Under the pieces are notes generated by a model, which saw only the letters and a program-made list of their open reading frames with translations, was not told the DNA's origin and did not search any database. A stretch of 64,000 nt of DNA. It comes from Pseudoalteromonas shioyasakiensis (GTDB lineage Bacteria > Pseudomonadota > Gammaproteobacteria > Enterobacterales > Alteromonadaceae). Each line of letters begins with the position of its first letter. The stretch's first letter is position 1. This document shows positions 9,740 through 18,079 of the stretch, in pieces. The translations under genes were made by a program, and so were the position numbers. The stretch is taken from NCBI RefSeq assembly GCF_019134595.1, contig NZ_CP077770.1, positions 2,066,001 through 2,130,000 on the forward strand. The letters run 5' to 3'.

Positions 9740-11233
9740 ATGAATTTATCGCAACAAAGTCAGTTTTCTTCAAAAGTAAGTCAGCTTTTAAGTTGGGGCC
9801 ATTGGTTCACCTTTGCAAACATAGGTTTAGTGCTATTTATTAGCTTAAGCTACTTAGTTGCAGACAGTGCACCGACAACCTTCATGGGCTATTTATATAT
9901 GCTCGTGACCTGGTTAAGCCACACCAGCTTTATTACTTTTATTGCCTTTGTTTTAACGATATTTCCATTAAGCTTAGTGTTTCCATACCCTCGGCATATC
10001 CGAGGGATGGCAGCCATTATTGCAACCCTCGGCGCGTCTTTCTTAACGCTTGATGCCTATGTTTATTTTAATTTGGGTTATCACTTAAATACGTCTGCTC
10101 TACCTGAAATTGTTTCTTTGTTGTGGCACCGTTTAACAAGCTCACCGGCATTAACAACGATTCTTGCGGGCGGCATAGTGCTGCTAATTTTAGCGTTCCA
10201 ATTATTAGTCAGTAACTACACCTGGCACCACTTGGCGCGCTTAAAACAATATAAATTCCCGCGCTATGCAACCAGCACTATTTTAGTGTGTTTTGCACTT
10301 AGCCACAGTATTCATATTTGGGCTGATGCCAATTTAAAGTTTGATATCACTAAACAAGATAATGTATTGCCGTTGTCTTACCCTACAACAGCAAAAAGCT
10401 TATTAGCTAAAAACGATTTGCTAGATCTAGAAAGCTACAAAGAAGCGCACGATGTGAGGCTTGACCCACATAATATTAATTACTTAGCACCTACTCCACT
10501 TGCAGAGTGTAAAGCTGAGTCGAGTGCGACTATCGATATTTTAGTATTTGAAAATAATGCTGACCTTGAGCAATTTGTTGCCACTGAGCCTGCACTACGT
10601 AAAACAGACTTGTTCTTACAGCCAGTAGAAACCGAAGATACGCTATTTAGTTTAGTGTACGGCCTGCCAGCATTTTACAAAGCCCCTATTCTAGACAAAC
10701 AGCAACTACCTGTGTGGCTTGCTGATAATCGATCAATACAAATTAATGGTTTTGAGCAATTCGAATTTATTAATAACGACGATCAAAACCCTGCGGTTCG
10801 CCTTGTACGCGCAGACGCTACAACACAAGCTCGTGAATCTGCCAATGCCGTGTTTGCCTTTAGTCTTGCACAGCAGAGCAATGGTATTGTTACAGCCTCT
10901 CGCTTATACAGCTCAGATAAAAAAGTTGTACAAACCGAAGGCCTTATTCAACCAAGTGATATTATCGCCACCAGCGTGGGCCATTACCTTGGTTGTAAAA
11001 CACTCGCAAAACAAAGCATGTTGGGTAGTAACTTATACAAACGCCATGACGACACCGGTGTTAACTACTCGCAAAATGTATTTATCGCATTTAAAAAAGA
11101 CAGAATTACTCTGATAGATTCAGACGGTAACTTTAAAAATATTTCAGCAGCGCAAGGCTTTGCAATTGAACAAGGGCTCGATATTCCGTTCTTAGTGCAA
11201 AGCATTAAAAAGCTGAAACGATATACGCCCTAG
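9740..11233 (+). CDS. YejM/LapC-like inner-membrane protein with shortened periplasmic domain
   Basis: 497 residues. The N-terminal ~195 residues have five predicted membrane helices and match DUF3413, followed by the YPTTAKSLLAK linker; this is the membrane half of YejM (PbgA/LapC), which controls LPS synthesis through LapB and FtsH. E. coli YejM has about 586 residues with a sulfatase-like periplasmic domain. Here roughly 260 residues follow the linker and the usual alkaline-phosphatase-superfamily landmarks are not evident, so the periplasmic part is short or strongly diverged. Position after yejK/yejL supports orthology. Confidence 0.8.
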   Translation: MNLSQQSQFSSKVSQLLSWGHWFTFANIGLVLFISLSYLVADSAPTTFMGYLYMLVTWLSHTSFITFIAFVLTIFPLSLVFPYPRHIRGMAAIIATLGASFLTLDAYVYFNLGYHLNTSALPEIVSLLWHRLTSSPALTTILAGGIVLLILAFQLLVSNYTWHHLARLKQYKFPRYATSTILVCFALSHSIHIWADANLKFDITKQDNVLPLSYPTTAKSLLAKNDLLDLESYKEAHDVRLDPHNINYLAPTPLAECKAESSATIDILVFENNADLEQFVATEPALRKTDLFLQPVETEDTLFSLVYGLPAFYKAPILDKQQLPVWLADNRSIQINGFEQFEFINNDDQNPAVRLVRADATTQARESANAVFAFSLAQQSNGIVTASRLYSSDKKVVQTEGLIQPSDIIATSVGHYLGCKTLAKQSMLGSNLYKRHDDTGVNYSQNVFIAFKKDRITLIDSDGNFKNISAAQGFAIEQGLDIPFLVQSIKKLKRYTP

Positions 11234-11308
11234 CTCTTATTGATAAATCACTATTTCGAGCTAGCTTTAGATATTAGACACCTTAATTGATTAGGAGACA
11301 CGGACGTC

Positions 11309-11788
11309 ATGAAAGCCATAATCATATACCTAATATCACTTACACTACTTTGTTTTACCAACACATCACTTGCTGCCACCACAGAATACTATAAATGTGT
11401 CACAGACAGAGGCACTATATTTAGTGAGTTCCCCTGTGGTAGCCGTGCAACCAAGCATAAAATTCAAGTAACCGACCCAGACTTACAAGCACCGCAAAAC
11501 TTTGTTAAAGAGCTCAATGAGCTTGAACGCCAGCAAATTATCAGAAACCTCGAAGCTGAAATTCGCAGCTATAAACACCACTTAGATATTTTAAGCCGTG
11601 ATCGAGACCGAGCTCAGTACCAGCAAGAACAGCGCTTAAACCGAATTTTGTCTGATAAAGAAGCGAAGCAAATTAATAAAGATATTAAAAAACAGCTAAA
11701 AGCAATTAACAAGCAATACGGGCGCGACGTAAAAAGCGTTAATAAAAAACTCGCAAAACTTGAGAAAAAACTCGCTCGCTATAATTAA
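11309..11788 (+). CDS. Secreted DUF4124-like protein with coiled coil
   Basis: 159 residues. Signal peptide (about 1-22, cleavage after SLA), then a DUF4124-like segment around residues 26-48 with two cysteines in YYKCVTDRGTIFSEFPCG, then a charged Lys/Glu-rich helical stretch from about 66 to the end that should form a coiled coil. DUF4124 domains are small disulphide-bonded periplasmic modules of unknown function. It stands alone between lapC-like and aceK. Confidence 0.75.
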   Translation: MKAIIIYLISLTLLCFTNTSLAATTEYYKCVTDRGTIFSEFPCGSRATKHKIQVTDPDLQAPQNFVKELNELERQQIIRNLEAEIRSYKHHLDILSRDRDRAQYQQEQRLNRILSDKEAKQINKDIKKQLKAINKQYGRDVKSVNKKLAKLEKKLARYN

Positions 11789-11879
11789 ATGCACTTTACT
11801 ATTGGGTTTGTAGAATAAATAACATATTCTTAACACCAATAGAGTTATTGCTCTACGTGGGTATAAGTAAGGAGTTTAT

Positions 11880-13604
11880 ATGCAGCCACAACACATTGCA
11901 GAGTTAATTTTATCTGGGTTTCGCAATCACTATAAACTCTTTCAAGCAATTACAGCGAAAGCACCACTCGCGTTTGCACATCGTGATTGGCAAAAAATAA
12001 ATGAGATAAGCAAACTCAGAATTAGCCATTACGATGATCGGGTTAACGAAACCATTGCTAAGCTAAAGTCGCTCAACGAACAGCAAATTATTACCTTAGA
12101 TCAAACCTGCTGGCTCGAAACCAAACAGCTCTATCAGCAATTTTTGCGCTTTCACCCTCAGGCAGAACTCGCCGAAACCTTTTACAACTCTGTTTTTTGT
12201 CGTTTATTTCATCGTCGTTATTTTAATAATGACTTTATCTTTGTAAAAGCGACGCTTGCGGATGCCCCTGCACTACCAATGGAAGTTGAATACCGCAGTT
12301 ACCACCCTGTTGTTGATGGCTTAAGACCCACAATACGCAAAATTATTAATCAGTTTGATTTTAAAGCGCCCTTTGTTGATTTAGAACGCGATATTCGCTT
12401 GCTGGTAAAAGCCTTTTATAAACAAGCGCCCGATACACATCACCAAGCATGGCAAATGCGCTTTGATATATTACAAGCCCCGTTTTACCGAAACAAAGCC
12501 GCTTATATTGTTGGCCGCGTGGTATCAGAAAGTGGCGTACAGCCATTTATTATTGCGGTGTTACACCATGAAGACAAAGGGCTATACCTTGATGCCCTAC
12601 TCACCAAATCATCGCAAATGCGGGTTATCTTTGGTTTTGCCCGTGCTTATTTTATGGTTGAAACCCATGCGCCATCAGCGTTAGTACGCTTTTTAAATCA
12701 GCTTATGCCGAACAAAACACTGGCAGAGCTATACAATGCAATAGGTTTTCATAAACAAGGTAAGACCGAGTTTTACAGAGAGTTTTTAAGTCATTTAGAT
12801 CATTCAAACGATCAGCTTGTGATTGCCCCTGGCACACCGGGTATGGTGATGATGGTATTTACCCTGCCTTCGTTTGGTTATGTATTTAAAGTCATTAAAG
12901 ACACCTTTGGTGAAAGCAAACCCTTTGGCCGCGATACCGTATTAAAACGCTACCAATTAGTAAAAAGCCATGACCGTGTTGGCCGCATGGCCGACACCAT
13001 AGAGTATTCGAACGTCGTATTTCCACTAGCCCGATTTGATAGTAAATTACTTGCAGAGTTACATAAAACCATTGGCTCTTCGATGATTATTGAAGGCGAA
13101 TGGTTAATCATCAAGCATTTGTATATAGAAAGACGCATGACACCGTTAAATCTGTATCTTGAAAATGCCAGTGAACAACAAGCGTTTGAAGCAATAGAAG
13201 AATATGGCCAAGCTTTAAAAGAAATGATCGCCGTAAATATTTTCCCCGGCGACATGCTGTTGAAAAACTTTGGGGTGAGTAAACATAATCGCATTATTTT
13301 TTACGACTATGATGAAGTTCAGTACCTAACAGACATGAACTTTCGCGCCTTACCAAAAGCAAAGTCGTACGATGATTACTTAACCAATGAGCAAAGTTAC
13401 TCTGTGGCACCACAAGATGTGTTCCCAGAGCAATTATGTACCTTTGTGACAGCAAATCCGGTGTATAAGCAATATTTATTAAGTACACACCCTGAGCTTG
13501 AAGATCCAGCCTATTGGCGACAAGCACAATACAATTATAAGCAAGGTGTAGTTAGCCACATTTATCCATACCCTGCTGCACAACGATTTATCCATTATTG
13601 GTAA
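11880..13604 (+). CDS. aceK: Isocitrate dehydrogenase kinase/phosphatase
   Basis: 574 residues, normal AceK length. The ATP-binding region is recognisable around residues 316-340 (APGTPGMVMMVFTLPSF, then YVFKVIKD) and the catalytic part includes the D-x-L-x-K-N-F-G stretch and DYDEV. AceK phosphorylates and dephosphorylates isocitrate dehydrogenase to divert carbon into the glyoxylate bypass. A good ribosome site (AAGGAG) precedes the ATG. It is not next to aceB and aceA as it is in enterobacteria; a LysR gene follows after 16 bp. Confidence 0.96.
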   Translation: MQPQHIAELILSGFRNHYKLFQAITAKAPLAFAHRDWQKINEISKLRISHYDDRVNETIAKLKSLNEQQIITLDQTCWLETKQLYQQFLRFHPQAELAETFYNSVFCRLFHRRYFNNDFIFVKATLADAPALPMEVEYRSYHPVVDGLRPTIRKIINQFDFKAPFVDLERDIRLLVKAFYKQAPDTHHQAWQMRFDILQAPFYRNKAAYIVGRVVSESGVQPFIIAVLHHEDKGLYLDALLTKSSQMRVIFGFARAYFMVETHAPSALVRFLNQLMPNKTLAELYNAIGFHKQGKTEFYREFLSHLDHSNDQLVIAPGTPGMVMMVFTLPSFGYVFKVIKDTFGESKPFGRDTVLKRYQLVKSHDRVGRMADTIEYSNVVFPLARFDSKLLAELHKTIGSSMIIEGEWLIIKHLYIERRMTPLNLYLENASEQQAFEAIEEYGQALKEMIAVNIFPGDMLLKNFGVSKHNRIIFYDYDEVQYLTDMNFRALPKAKSYDDYLTNEQSYSVAPQDVFPEQLCTFVTANPVYKQYLLSTHPELEDPAYWRQAQYNYKQGVVSHIYPYPAAQRFIHYW

Positions 13605-13620
13605 ACACCAAGGACACACA

Positions 13621-14559
13621 ATGAATATAAGTAAAATAGATTTAAACTTACTTGTTTACCTAGATACTTTACTAAGGGAGTGTAATGTAACTAAAGCTGC
13701 TAACCAGCTAAGCATTACCCAACCTGCCATGAGTAATGGCTTAAAAAGGCTCCGTAATTTATTTAACGACCCTATTTTAGTGCGTACCAGTGAAGGTATG
13801 GTACCAACAGAGCGCGCAAAAGAGTTACAGCCGGTGATCCGCGGCATTTTAATGACCCTTGAAGAAACACTTGCACCAAACCGCGAGTTTGAAGCATCAC
13901 AAAGTAAACGTGTTTTTCGTATCATGGCCAGTGACTACGCAGCAAGCACTCTTGCCCCACGCTTATTAAGTAAATTACACGAAGAAGCACCCGATACCAC
14001 ACTCGATATTTTGACCCCAAGTGATGTCACCTTCCACGATGTTGAAAACGGTAAGGTAGATATGGCTATCAACCGCTTTGAAAACTTACCGCAATCGTTT
14101 CACTATAAACAAATTTGGAAAGACAGCTTTTGTTGCCTAGTAAAAGCAGATAACCCAATTATCAAAGACTTCAGCCTCGACAGCTATTTAAAAGCCCGCC
14201 ATATTTGGGTAAGTAAAACAGGCTTTGGTGTAGGTGTTGGTATGGACCCTAAAGATGTGCAAAAGCTAGGTTGGGTTGATGAGGCGCTCGCTCACTTTGG
14301 TAAACACCGTAATATTGCCACCTTTACCCGTAACTACCACGTAGCCATTCACTTAGCGAAAGAACAAAACTTGGTTGCAACGCTGCCTTCAAAAGCCGCA
14401 AATATTTATTTAGACGATCCGGGCCTTAAAATTCTTGAGCCGCCTTTCCCTATCCCGCCGTTTGAGCTCGATATGATTTGGAGCCCGCTATTACACCGTG
14501 ATGCAAGCCATATTTGGTTACGCCAAAAGGTTGCCGAAGTAGCCGACGAGCTTAAGTAA
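13621..14559 (+). CDS. LysR family transcriptional regulator
   Basis: 312 residues: N-terminal winged helix-turn-helix (about 7-66, with VTKAANQLSITQPAMSNGLKRLR) and a C-terminal substrate-binding-like effector domain (about 90-300). Starts 16 bp after aceK and so is probably co-transcribed with it. Target and inducer are unknown; most LysR regulators act on a divergent neighbour, which is absent here. An imperfectly placed 10-bp inverted repeat at 14587-14620 follows the gene without a clear T-run. Confidence 0.93.
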   Translation: MNISKIDLNLLVYLDTLLRECNVTKAANQLSITQPAMSNGLKRLRNLFNDPILVRTSEGMVPTERAKELQPVIRGILMTLEETLAPNREFEASQSKRVFRIMASDYAASTLAPRLLSKLHEEAPDTTLDILTPSDVTFHDVENGKVDMAINRFENLPQSFHYKQIWKDSFCCLVKADNPIIKDFSLDSYLKARHIWVSKTGFGVGVGMDPKDVQKLGWVDEALAHFGKHRNIATFTRNYHVAIHLAKEQNLVATLPSKAANIYLDDPGLKILEPPFPIPPFELDMIWSPLLHRDASHIWLRQKVAEVADELK

Positions 14560-14745
14560 GATTTTACCAACCAGATTGTAATTATTGCTGATAAGCAAAG
14601 TGTTAGCTTAGCTTATCAGCAGCACCTCTCCTATTAAAAACCAATAACCACCTGAAATATAATAACTTTATATTCAAGTAATGAACTGGAATATGCTTTG
14701 CAAGTATCTAATTGCATTGTTTTTAATATTCAAAAAGAGGTCATT

Positions 14746-15189
14746 ATGAATACTCATCAAGGACAAGACGTTCATCATATTGCAGATATCATTCAAGTTA
14801 TGAATAGCGGTATCGATTTTTATGAAAAAGCACAGGAAAAAGTAACCGACCCAAGCATAATTGCCTTATTTCAACGCATGATAGATGCGCGTAAAGTAAG
14901 TGTTGAGCGCTTACAACCTTATGCTATTAACGAAAATGGCGAGCGCGAAAATGGCTCCGATTTTGCTGTAGAAGCGCGTAAAGCTTATACATCAGTAATC
15001 ACCAAACTTGGTGCAGATAAAAATGCCACCTATGTTAGCGAGCTTGAAGAAGTTGAAGATAAAACACTAGCAGAGATAAAACACGCGCTTAAAAAGCCAC
15101 AACCCCATGATTGTGAAGCCGCGCTATCAAAAACCCTGCTGACAATTCAAAGTTGTCATGCTGAAATGAGTAAAATGAAAAAGCATTAA
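14746..15189 (+). CDS. DUF2383 four-helix-bundle protein (PA2169 family)
   Basis: 147 residues. The start at 14746 is chosen because AAAAAGAGG lies 6 bp upstream, and the upstream in-frame extension has no family match. The IIQVMNSGIDFYEKA opening and alternating acidic helices resemble the ferritin-like DUF2383/PA2169 family, usually linked to stress. Function unknown. It has its own terminator and is the last ordinary chromosomal gene before the cassette array. Confidence 0.75.
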   Translation: MNTHQGQDVHHIADIIQVMNSGIDFYEKAQEKVTDPSIIALFQRMIDARKVSVERLQPYAINENGERENGSDFAVEARKAYTSVITKLGADKNATYVSELEEVEDKTLAEIKHALKKPQPHDCEAALSKTLLTIQSCHAEMSKMKKH

Positions 15190-15203
15190 ATTGTGAGAGT
15201 GCA

Positions 15204-15228
15204 AAGCCCAGTTAAGCTGGGCTTTTAT
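15204..15228 (+). terminator. Terminator of the DUF2383 gene
   Basis: Stem AAGCCCAG / CTGGGCTT with a 5-nt loop, followed by a T-run, 15 bp after the stop codon. It marks the left chromosomal boundary of the cassette array. Confidence 0.88.
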
Positions 15229-15237
15229 CTGTTTAAA

Positions 15238-15282
15238 TTTAGATAAGGGTGTGTATCTCACCTGAGAGTTTAACTGTTAGGT
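15238..15282 (+). repeat. 45-bp repeat bounded by core-like heptamers, copy 1
   Basis: The segment from TTTAGAT (15238) to GTTAGGT (15276-15282) is repeated with about 80% identity at 20775-20820, there starting with a perfect GTTAGAT core. Shared text includes GAGAGTTTAA and TTGTTAGG or CTGTTAGG. It sits at the left edge of the array just after the chromosomal terminator. A further GTTAGGC heptamer is at 15295-15301. It could be an attachment-site remnant, but has no recognisable R'' partner. Confidence 0.6.
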
Positions 15283-15507
15283 TGGAGGTTTATCGTTAGG
15301 CAGCTACGTGCATGCCCAAGGCTCTCGTGCCCCATATGACTTAAGTTGTTATATTTCCAGTCAAATACTAGCGACACACGAACAGAGATCCTGCCCCATC
15401 GTCTTCATCGTAATTTGGAAACAATCTGATCTAGAATTAATTGAAGTTACCTCACTAAAACATTTAGCAATATGGCGTGTTAAGCATGCCCATAGTCTTG
15501 CCTGTTT
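15283..15507. other. Gene-less left boundary of cassette array
   Basis: About 225 bp between the left-edge repeat and the minus-strand Imm26 gene. On the minus strand an R''-like AGTTAAC (15508-15514) overlaps the Imm26 stop codon, as expected at the 3' end of a cassette, but no well-matched R' core was found within a normal attC length; a GTTTTAG-like heptamer about 55 bp on is a weak candidate. A plus-strand open frame here is judged spurious. Confidence 0.4.
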
Positions 15508-15508
15508 G

Positions 15509-15904
15509 TTAACTATTTTTTGTGAAATGTTTTTCTGCAACAACTTTAAGAACGTTGTAACCCATTGTGACAAGATCATCTGTTATTTGGCGAGGATTTT
15601 GACCTAAAAAACAAAAGTTGGCTTTCCCAATAATACCAACTCCTGCTGTTGTGATGGATTTTATGTGCAGCCCTCCAACTTTTATTGCTTTACAATCTTT
15701 AATACCCTCAGCTGTCGGAGGCTTTCTACCTGACCAATCTATTAATGCAGCTAAGAATAACCTGCTCTCTATTTTATTTTCATGTATATCAATAAGTTTA
15801 GAAACTACGACACCACAAGCATATTTCCCATCGCTAAGAGCAATCGGCCAATAATGACCTGGCTCTAGGTACGATGTCGACTTTGGTGTAAACGGATACT
15901 TCAT
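15509..15904 (-). CDS. Imm26-family immunity protein
   Basis: 131 residues, no signal peptide. The opening KYPFTPK, then YWPIALSDGKYACGVV, RLFLAALIDW and a C-terminal G-x-x-x-HIKSI are the landmarks I associate with Immunity protein 26, a family normally found beside polymorphic toxins and also as scattered orphan immunity genes. No toxin gene is visible nearby. It is encoded on the minus strand in the inverted part of the array, 52 bp after a frameshifted membrane gene, with an AGTTAAC attC-type heptamer at its stop. Inferred role: protection against a toxin of a competitor. Confidence 0.65.
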   Translation of the reverse strand: MKYPFTPKSTSYLEPGHYWPIALSDGKYACGVVVSKLIDIHENKIESRLFLAALIDWSGRKPPTAEGIKDCKAIKVGGLHIKSITTAGVGIIGKANFCFLGQNPRQITDDLVTMGYNVLKVVAEKHFTKNS

Positions 15905-15955
15905 AAAGTTAATGCCTTAATGAATAACAAAATTTAGATTTCTTTTATGAGTTTA

Positions 15956-16296
15956 TTAGGTAAAAATGCCTAACTTTGTAAGGGCTTGAACAACTCCCAC
16001 TTGTATAAAGAAAACTCCAAAAGTAAACAAAAACGACCACATAATAGATATACCTAATACTCTAGAGTAAACAATAGCAACAGCGATATAGGATGCCATT
16101 AAACCCAAAAACCACCAATAAGCATCAAGCATAACATTGAAAGAAAAGTTCCTATAAATACTGAAATAGCACAGAGTTTTAATTCGTTACTAGTAGAACC
16201 AAAAATTGTAGCTCCAATTTTTACTGGCAGAATTGTTAATGAGAAAAGTACTAAGAAAAACAAAACCATTGATTCAGTTTGAAAATTTAAATCCAT
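15956..16296 (-). pseudogene. Small membrane protein gene with a frameshift
   Basis: From the ATG at 16296 (RBS AAGAGG 8 bp upstream) the frame runs 65 codons with two hydrophobic segments and stops at 16099. Starting near 16100 a second frame continues MASYIAVAIVYSRVLG... with further membrane helices to a stop at 15956. Adding one T to the five-T run in GGTTTTTGGG joins both into about 112 residues with four hydrophobic segments. It is therefore either a disrupted gene, a slippage/frameshifting gene or a sequencing error. No family recognised; it precedes the Imm26 gene on the same strand. Confidence 0.6.
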
Positions 16297-16318
16297 TTAA
16301 ACCTCTTTTAAAATGCCG

Positions 16319-16436
16319 GAATAACCAGCAAAAAATAGCGATTGAAGAGCACAAGCCTGCTGTTTTGTGCACTTTGTTTAATTTCCTTGTTTGCTACAGG
16401 TACCACTTACTTGCCGTGCCACTCACCCAGTTAGGG
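16319..16436 (-). other. attC-like site
   Basis: Ends GAATAAC (16319-16325) and GTTAGGG (16430-16436) form R'/R'' type heptamers. Read on the minus strand it ends just before the small membrane gene. Internal partly complementary arms are present. Orientation is assigned from the adjoining minus-strand genes. Confidence 0.55.
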
Positions 16437-16459
16437 GAAATGAACTTCAATATCCATAG

Positions 16460-16523
16460 GCTTAATATTGTCAATTGTGTAGTTACCACGCACAACAGCT
16501 ATGCATCAATGTGTTTGTTATAG
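16460..16523 (-). other. attC-like site (short)
   Basis: On the minus strand R'' is CTATAAC (16523-16517), overlapping the stop codon of the lipoprotein gene, and R' is ATTAAGC (16466-16460), a one-base variant of GTTAAGC. Inner arms TTGTG/CACAA pair. Only 23 bp separate it from the next attC-like site. Confidence 0.6.
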
Positions 16524-16946
16524 AGACTTTTCAGGTAAGTCACTTATTTTGTATATCACTCGTGGTCCCATACAAAATTTTATTAAACCATCATCTCTTT
16601 TCGGAAACTTGTAATAGATGGCTATAGAAGCTTTACCCAACATATTAGTAGCAAGCTGGAAAGTTGAAACTCTATAAGATCTCAACTCGGGTCTTTGATC
16701 AAGATCAAATGGTTCATTAACAAATGTGGGAACGGTCAATAAAGGTTGATCAAAATTGCTTTCAAACGAAATTTCAGCTCGAAAAACTTGAGCGTCGCCG
16801 TAATCCAAAGGGTAGTAAACTTCTATATGCGATATCTCACCGTAAATACTTTGAGTTTTAAAAGCTGATACCCCACTCGTATTTTCAGTCGAGCAAGCAA
16901 TGCTAAAAAAGGAAGTTAATGAAAGTAAAAATACTAGAAATCTCAC
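16518..16946 (-). CDS. Cassette-encoded lipoprotein, unknown function
   Basis: 142 residues. A hydrophobic signal ends in S-I-A-C at about residues 15-18, a good lipobox, so the mature protein should be lipidated at that Cys. The remainder looks beta-rich with one further Cys (KFCMGPRVIY). No family recognised. The stop codon lies inside the R'' end of an attC-like site and another attC-like site precedes the gene, so it forms one complete inverted cassette. Confidence 0.75.
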   Translation of the reverse strand: MRFLVFLLSLTSFFSIACSTENTSGVSAFKTQSIYGEISHIEVYYPLDYGDAQVFRAEISFESNFDQPLLTVPTFVNEPFDLDQRPELRSYRVSTFQLATNMLGKASIAIYYKFPKRDDGLIKFCMGPRVIYKISDLPEKSL

Positions 16947-17021
16947 TGTATCTCCTGAAAGTAAAACGCCATTGCAAAAATTTGGTAAACACTATTTATC
17001 TTTTTGGCGCTATCACAGTTT

Positions 17022-17139
17022 CCTAAATGCGCCACTTCTCCGTGAAAACATGGCACCAGCATTTAATAGTTGGCTAAAATAATGAACACAATAAATAAAG
17101 CCAACCACTAAAAACACCTCACTACAACGGTTGTTATGT
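17022..17139 (-). other. attC-like site
   Basis: On the minus strand R'' is ACATAAC (17139-17133), 4 bp after the stop of the preceding cassette gene, and R' is ATTTAGG (17028-17022), degenerate in its first base. An inner stem AGTTGGCT / AGCCAAC is visible at about 17068-17104. The position between two minus-strand genes fits a cassette junction. Confidence 0.65.
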
Positions 17140-17143
17140 GCGA

Positions 17144-17539
17144 TTACTCAAAACTTACTGAGCTAATTTTAGGCTCTGACTCAAGCTTCGATTTAAAATA
17201 TAATACACATTCATCAGTCTCTGATATTTTTGCTTTTCCAAAGAGCTTCTCAATGAAAGTACGGCTTTTATCTATTTGTAAAACCCACTCGAGTTCTGAC
17301 TTTGGATCATCACCTTCTTCAAAGTAAGTTGATGCTCCAAGCATGTATTGACGTCCCTTCCAGTCAATATAGCTATACCAACCCCAATCCTCTTCATCAG
17401 GTTCAGTAACGTCAAAATCAGGTTCAATTTCAGATTTAAACCACTTTAAAAGTGATTCACCAAAAATCGGATTAATTGGATTTGTTCGCTCTTTTGAGAC
17501 GTCAAACTTTGTACTTTTAAAACTTATAGCAATATTCAC
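17144..17539 (-). CDS. Conserved cassette protein of unknown function
   Basis: 131 residues from the GTG at 17539, chosen because GGTGAG lies 5 nt upstream; a GTG at 17548 and a TTG at 17551 are in frame, but the TTG lies within an attC core. Acidic cytoplasmic protein with no signal peptide; features are FKSTKFDVSKE, EEDWGWYSYIDWKGR and a C-terminal VLQIDKSRTFIEKLFG. I recognise it as a recurring small-protein type of bacterial cassettes but cannot assign a function. A complete attC-like site follows its stop. Confidence 0.7.
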   Translation of the reverse strand: MNIAISFKSTKFDVSKERTNPINPIFGESLLKWFKSEIEPDFDVTEPDEEDWGWYSYIDWKGRQYMLGASTYFEEGDDPKSELEWVLQIDKSRTFIEKLFGKAKISETDECVLYFKSKLESEPKISSVSFE

Positions 17540-17550
17540 TATTCTCACCA

Positions 17551-17648
17551 ATACAACGAACTACTACCCGAGGCAAAATAAAAGGCTTATATTAGCAACG
17601 AAAGAGTTCAAGCCAAGCATTTCACGTCCTTTTAAGTAACATTTATGT
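17551..17648 (-). other. Degenerate attC-like site
   Basis: On the minus strand an R''-like ACATAAA (17648-17642) overlaps the stop of a gene remnant and an R' GTTGTAT (17557-17551) precedes the next gene. Inner arms GGCTT / AAGCC pair around a TTTCGTT loop. Weak heptamers, but the position is right. Confidence 0.45.
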
Positions 17649-17858
17649 GCACTTATTCACTGTAGCCAAACCAAGATCTATATTTGCAACTATATACCCA
17701 TACTCTTTCTTCGTTAAATTGTTAGACTTATATTGCTGCTTAGCTAGTTCGTGAGTCCATGCCTTTTCACACAGAGCTAAAGATATAAAAGCTTCGGCTT
17801 CTGTATTTTCTATTAATCTTGGTGACGTATGTTGCGAAAGTGAACAACAATCGCGAAC
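17643..17858 (-). pseudogene. Remnant of a cassette gene
   Basis: A minus-strand frame of about 71 codons, open from 17858 to a TAA at 17643, encodes a normal-looking protein end (VRDCCSLSQHTSPRLIENT ... YIVANIDLGLATVNKCT) but no ATG or GTG near its beginning and a stop directly upstream. An attC-like site follows it. Probably the 3' part of a degraded or truncated cassette gene. No family recognised. Confidence 0.5.
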
Positions 17859-18079
17859 TTACCTAAATTAAGTACTTGTAGTTCTTAATGAGTACTGTCG
17901 ATAGAGTATATAGTCCTCAATGTAATTAAAATACGGAGAGAGTTTTTCATTTACAATCCTTCTAACTGTATATACGTAAAGCTACAATTTAATCACTCGC
18001 ATAGTCAAGAAACGACCCTTTCGCCCGTTTTATACAGTTAAAAAGCTAGCACTACTAGATTTTTATAACACTAGCAATT
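17859..18079. other. Gene-less stretch where array orientation switches
   Basis: About 220 bp with no supported gene on either strand, between the last minus-strand remnant and the first plus-strand attC-like site. From 17996 onward it is related to the DNA before the cassette gene at 21231. Confidence 0.5.

Noticed and set aside
14587..14620. 10-bp inverted repeat after the LysR gene as a terminator
   Set aside because: No T-run on either side and a 14-nt loop; not a convincing terminator.
15308..15607. Plus-strand frame of 99 codons at the left edge of the array
   Set aside because: Runs antisense into the Imm26 gene and has no recognisable protein features.
16233..16523. Plus-strand frame of 96 codons
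   Set aside because: Covers two attC-like sites and the antisense of a membrane gene; a palindrome-derived shadow.
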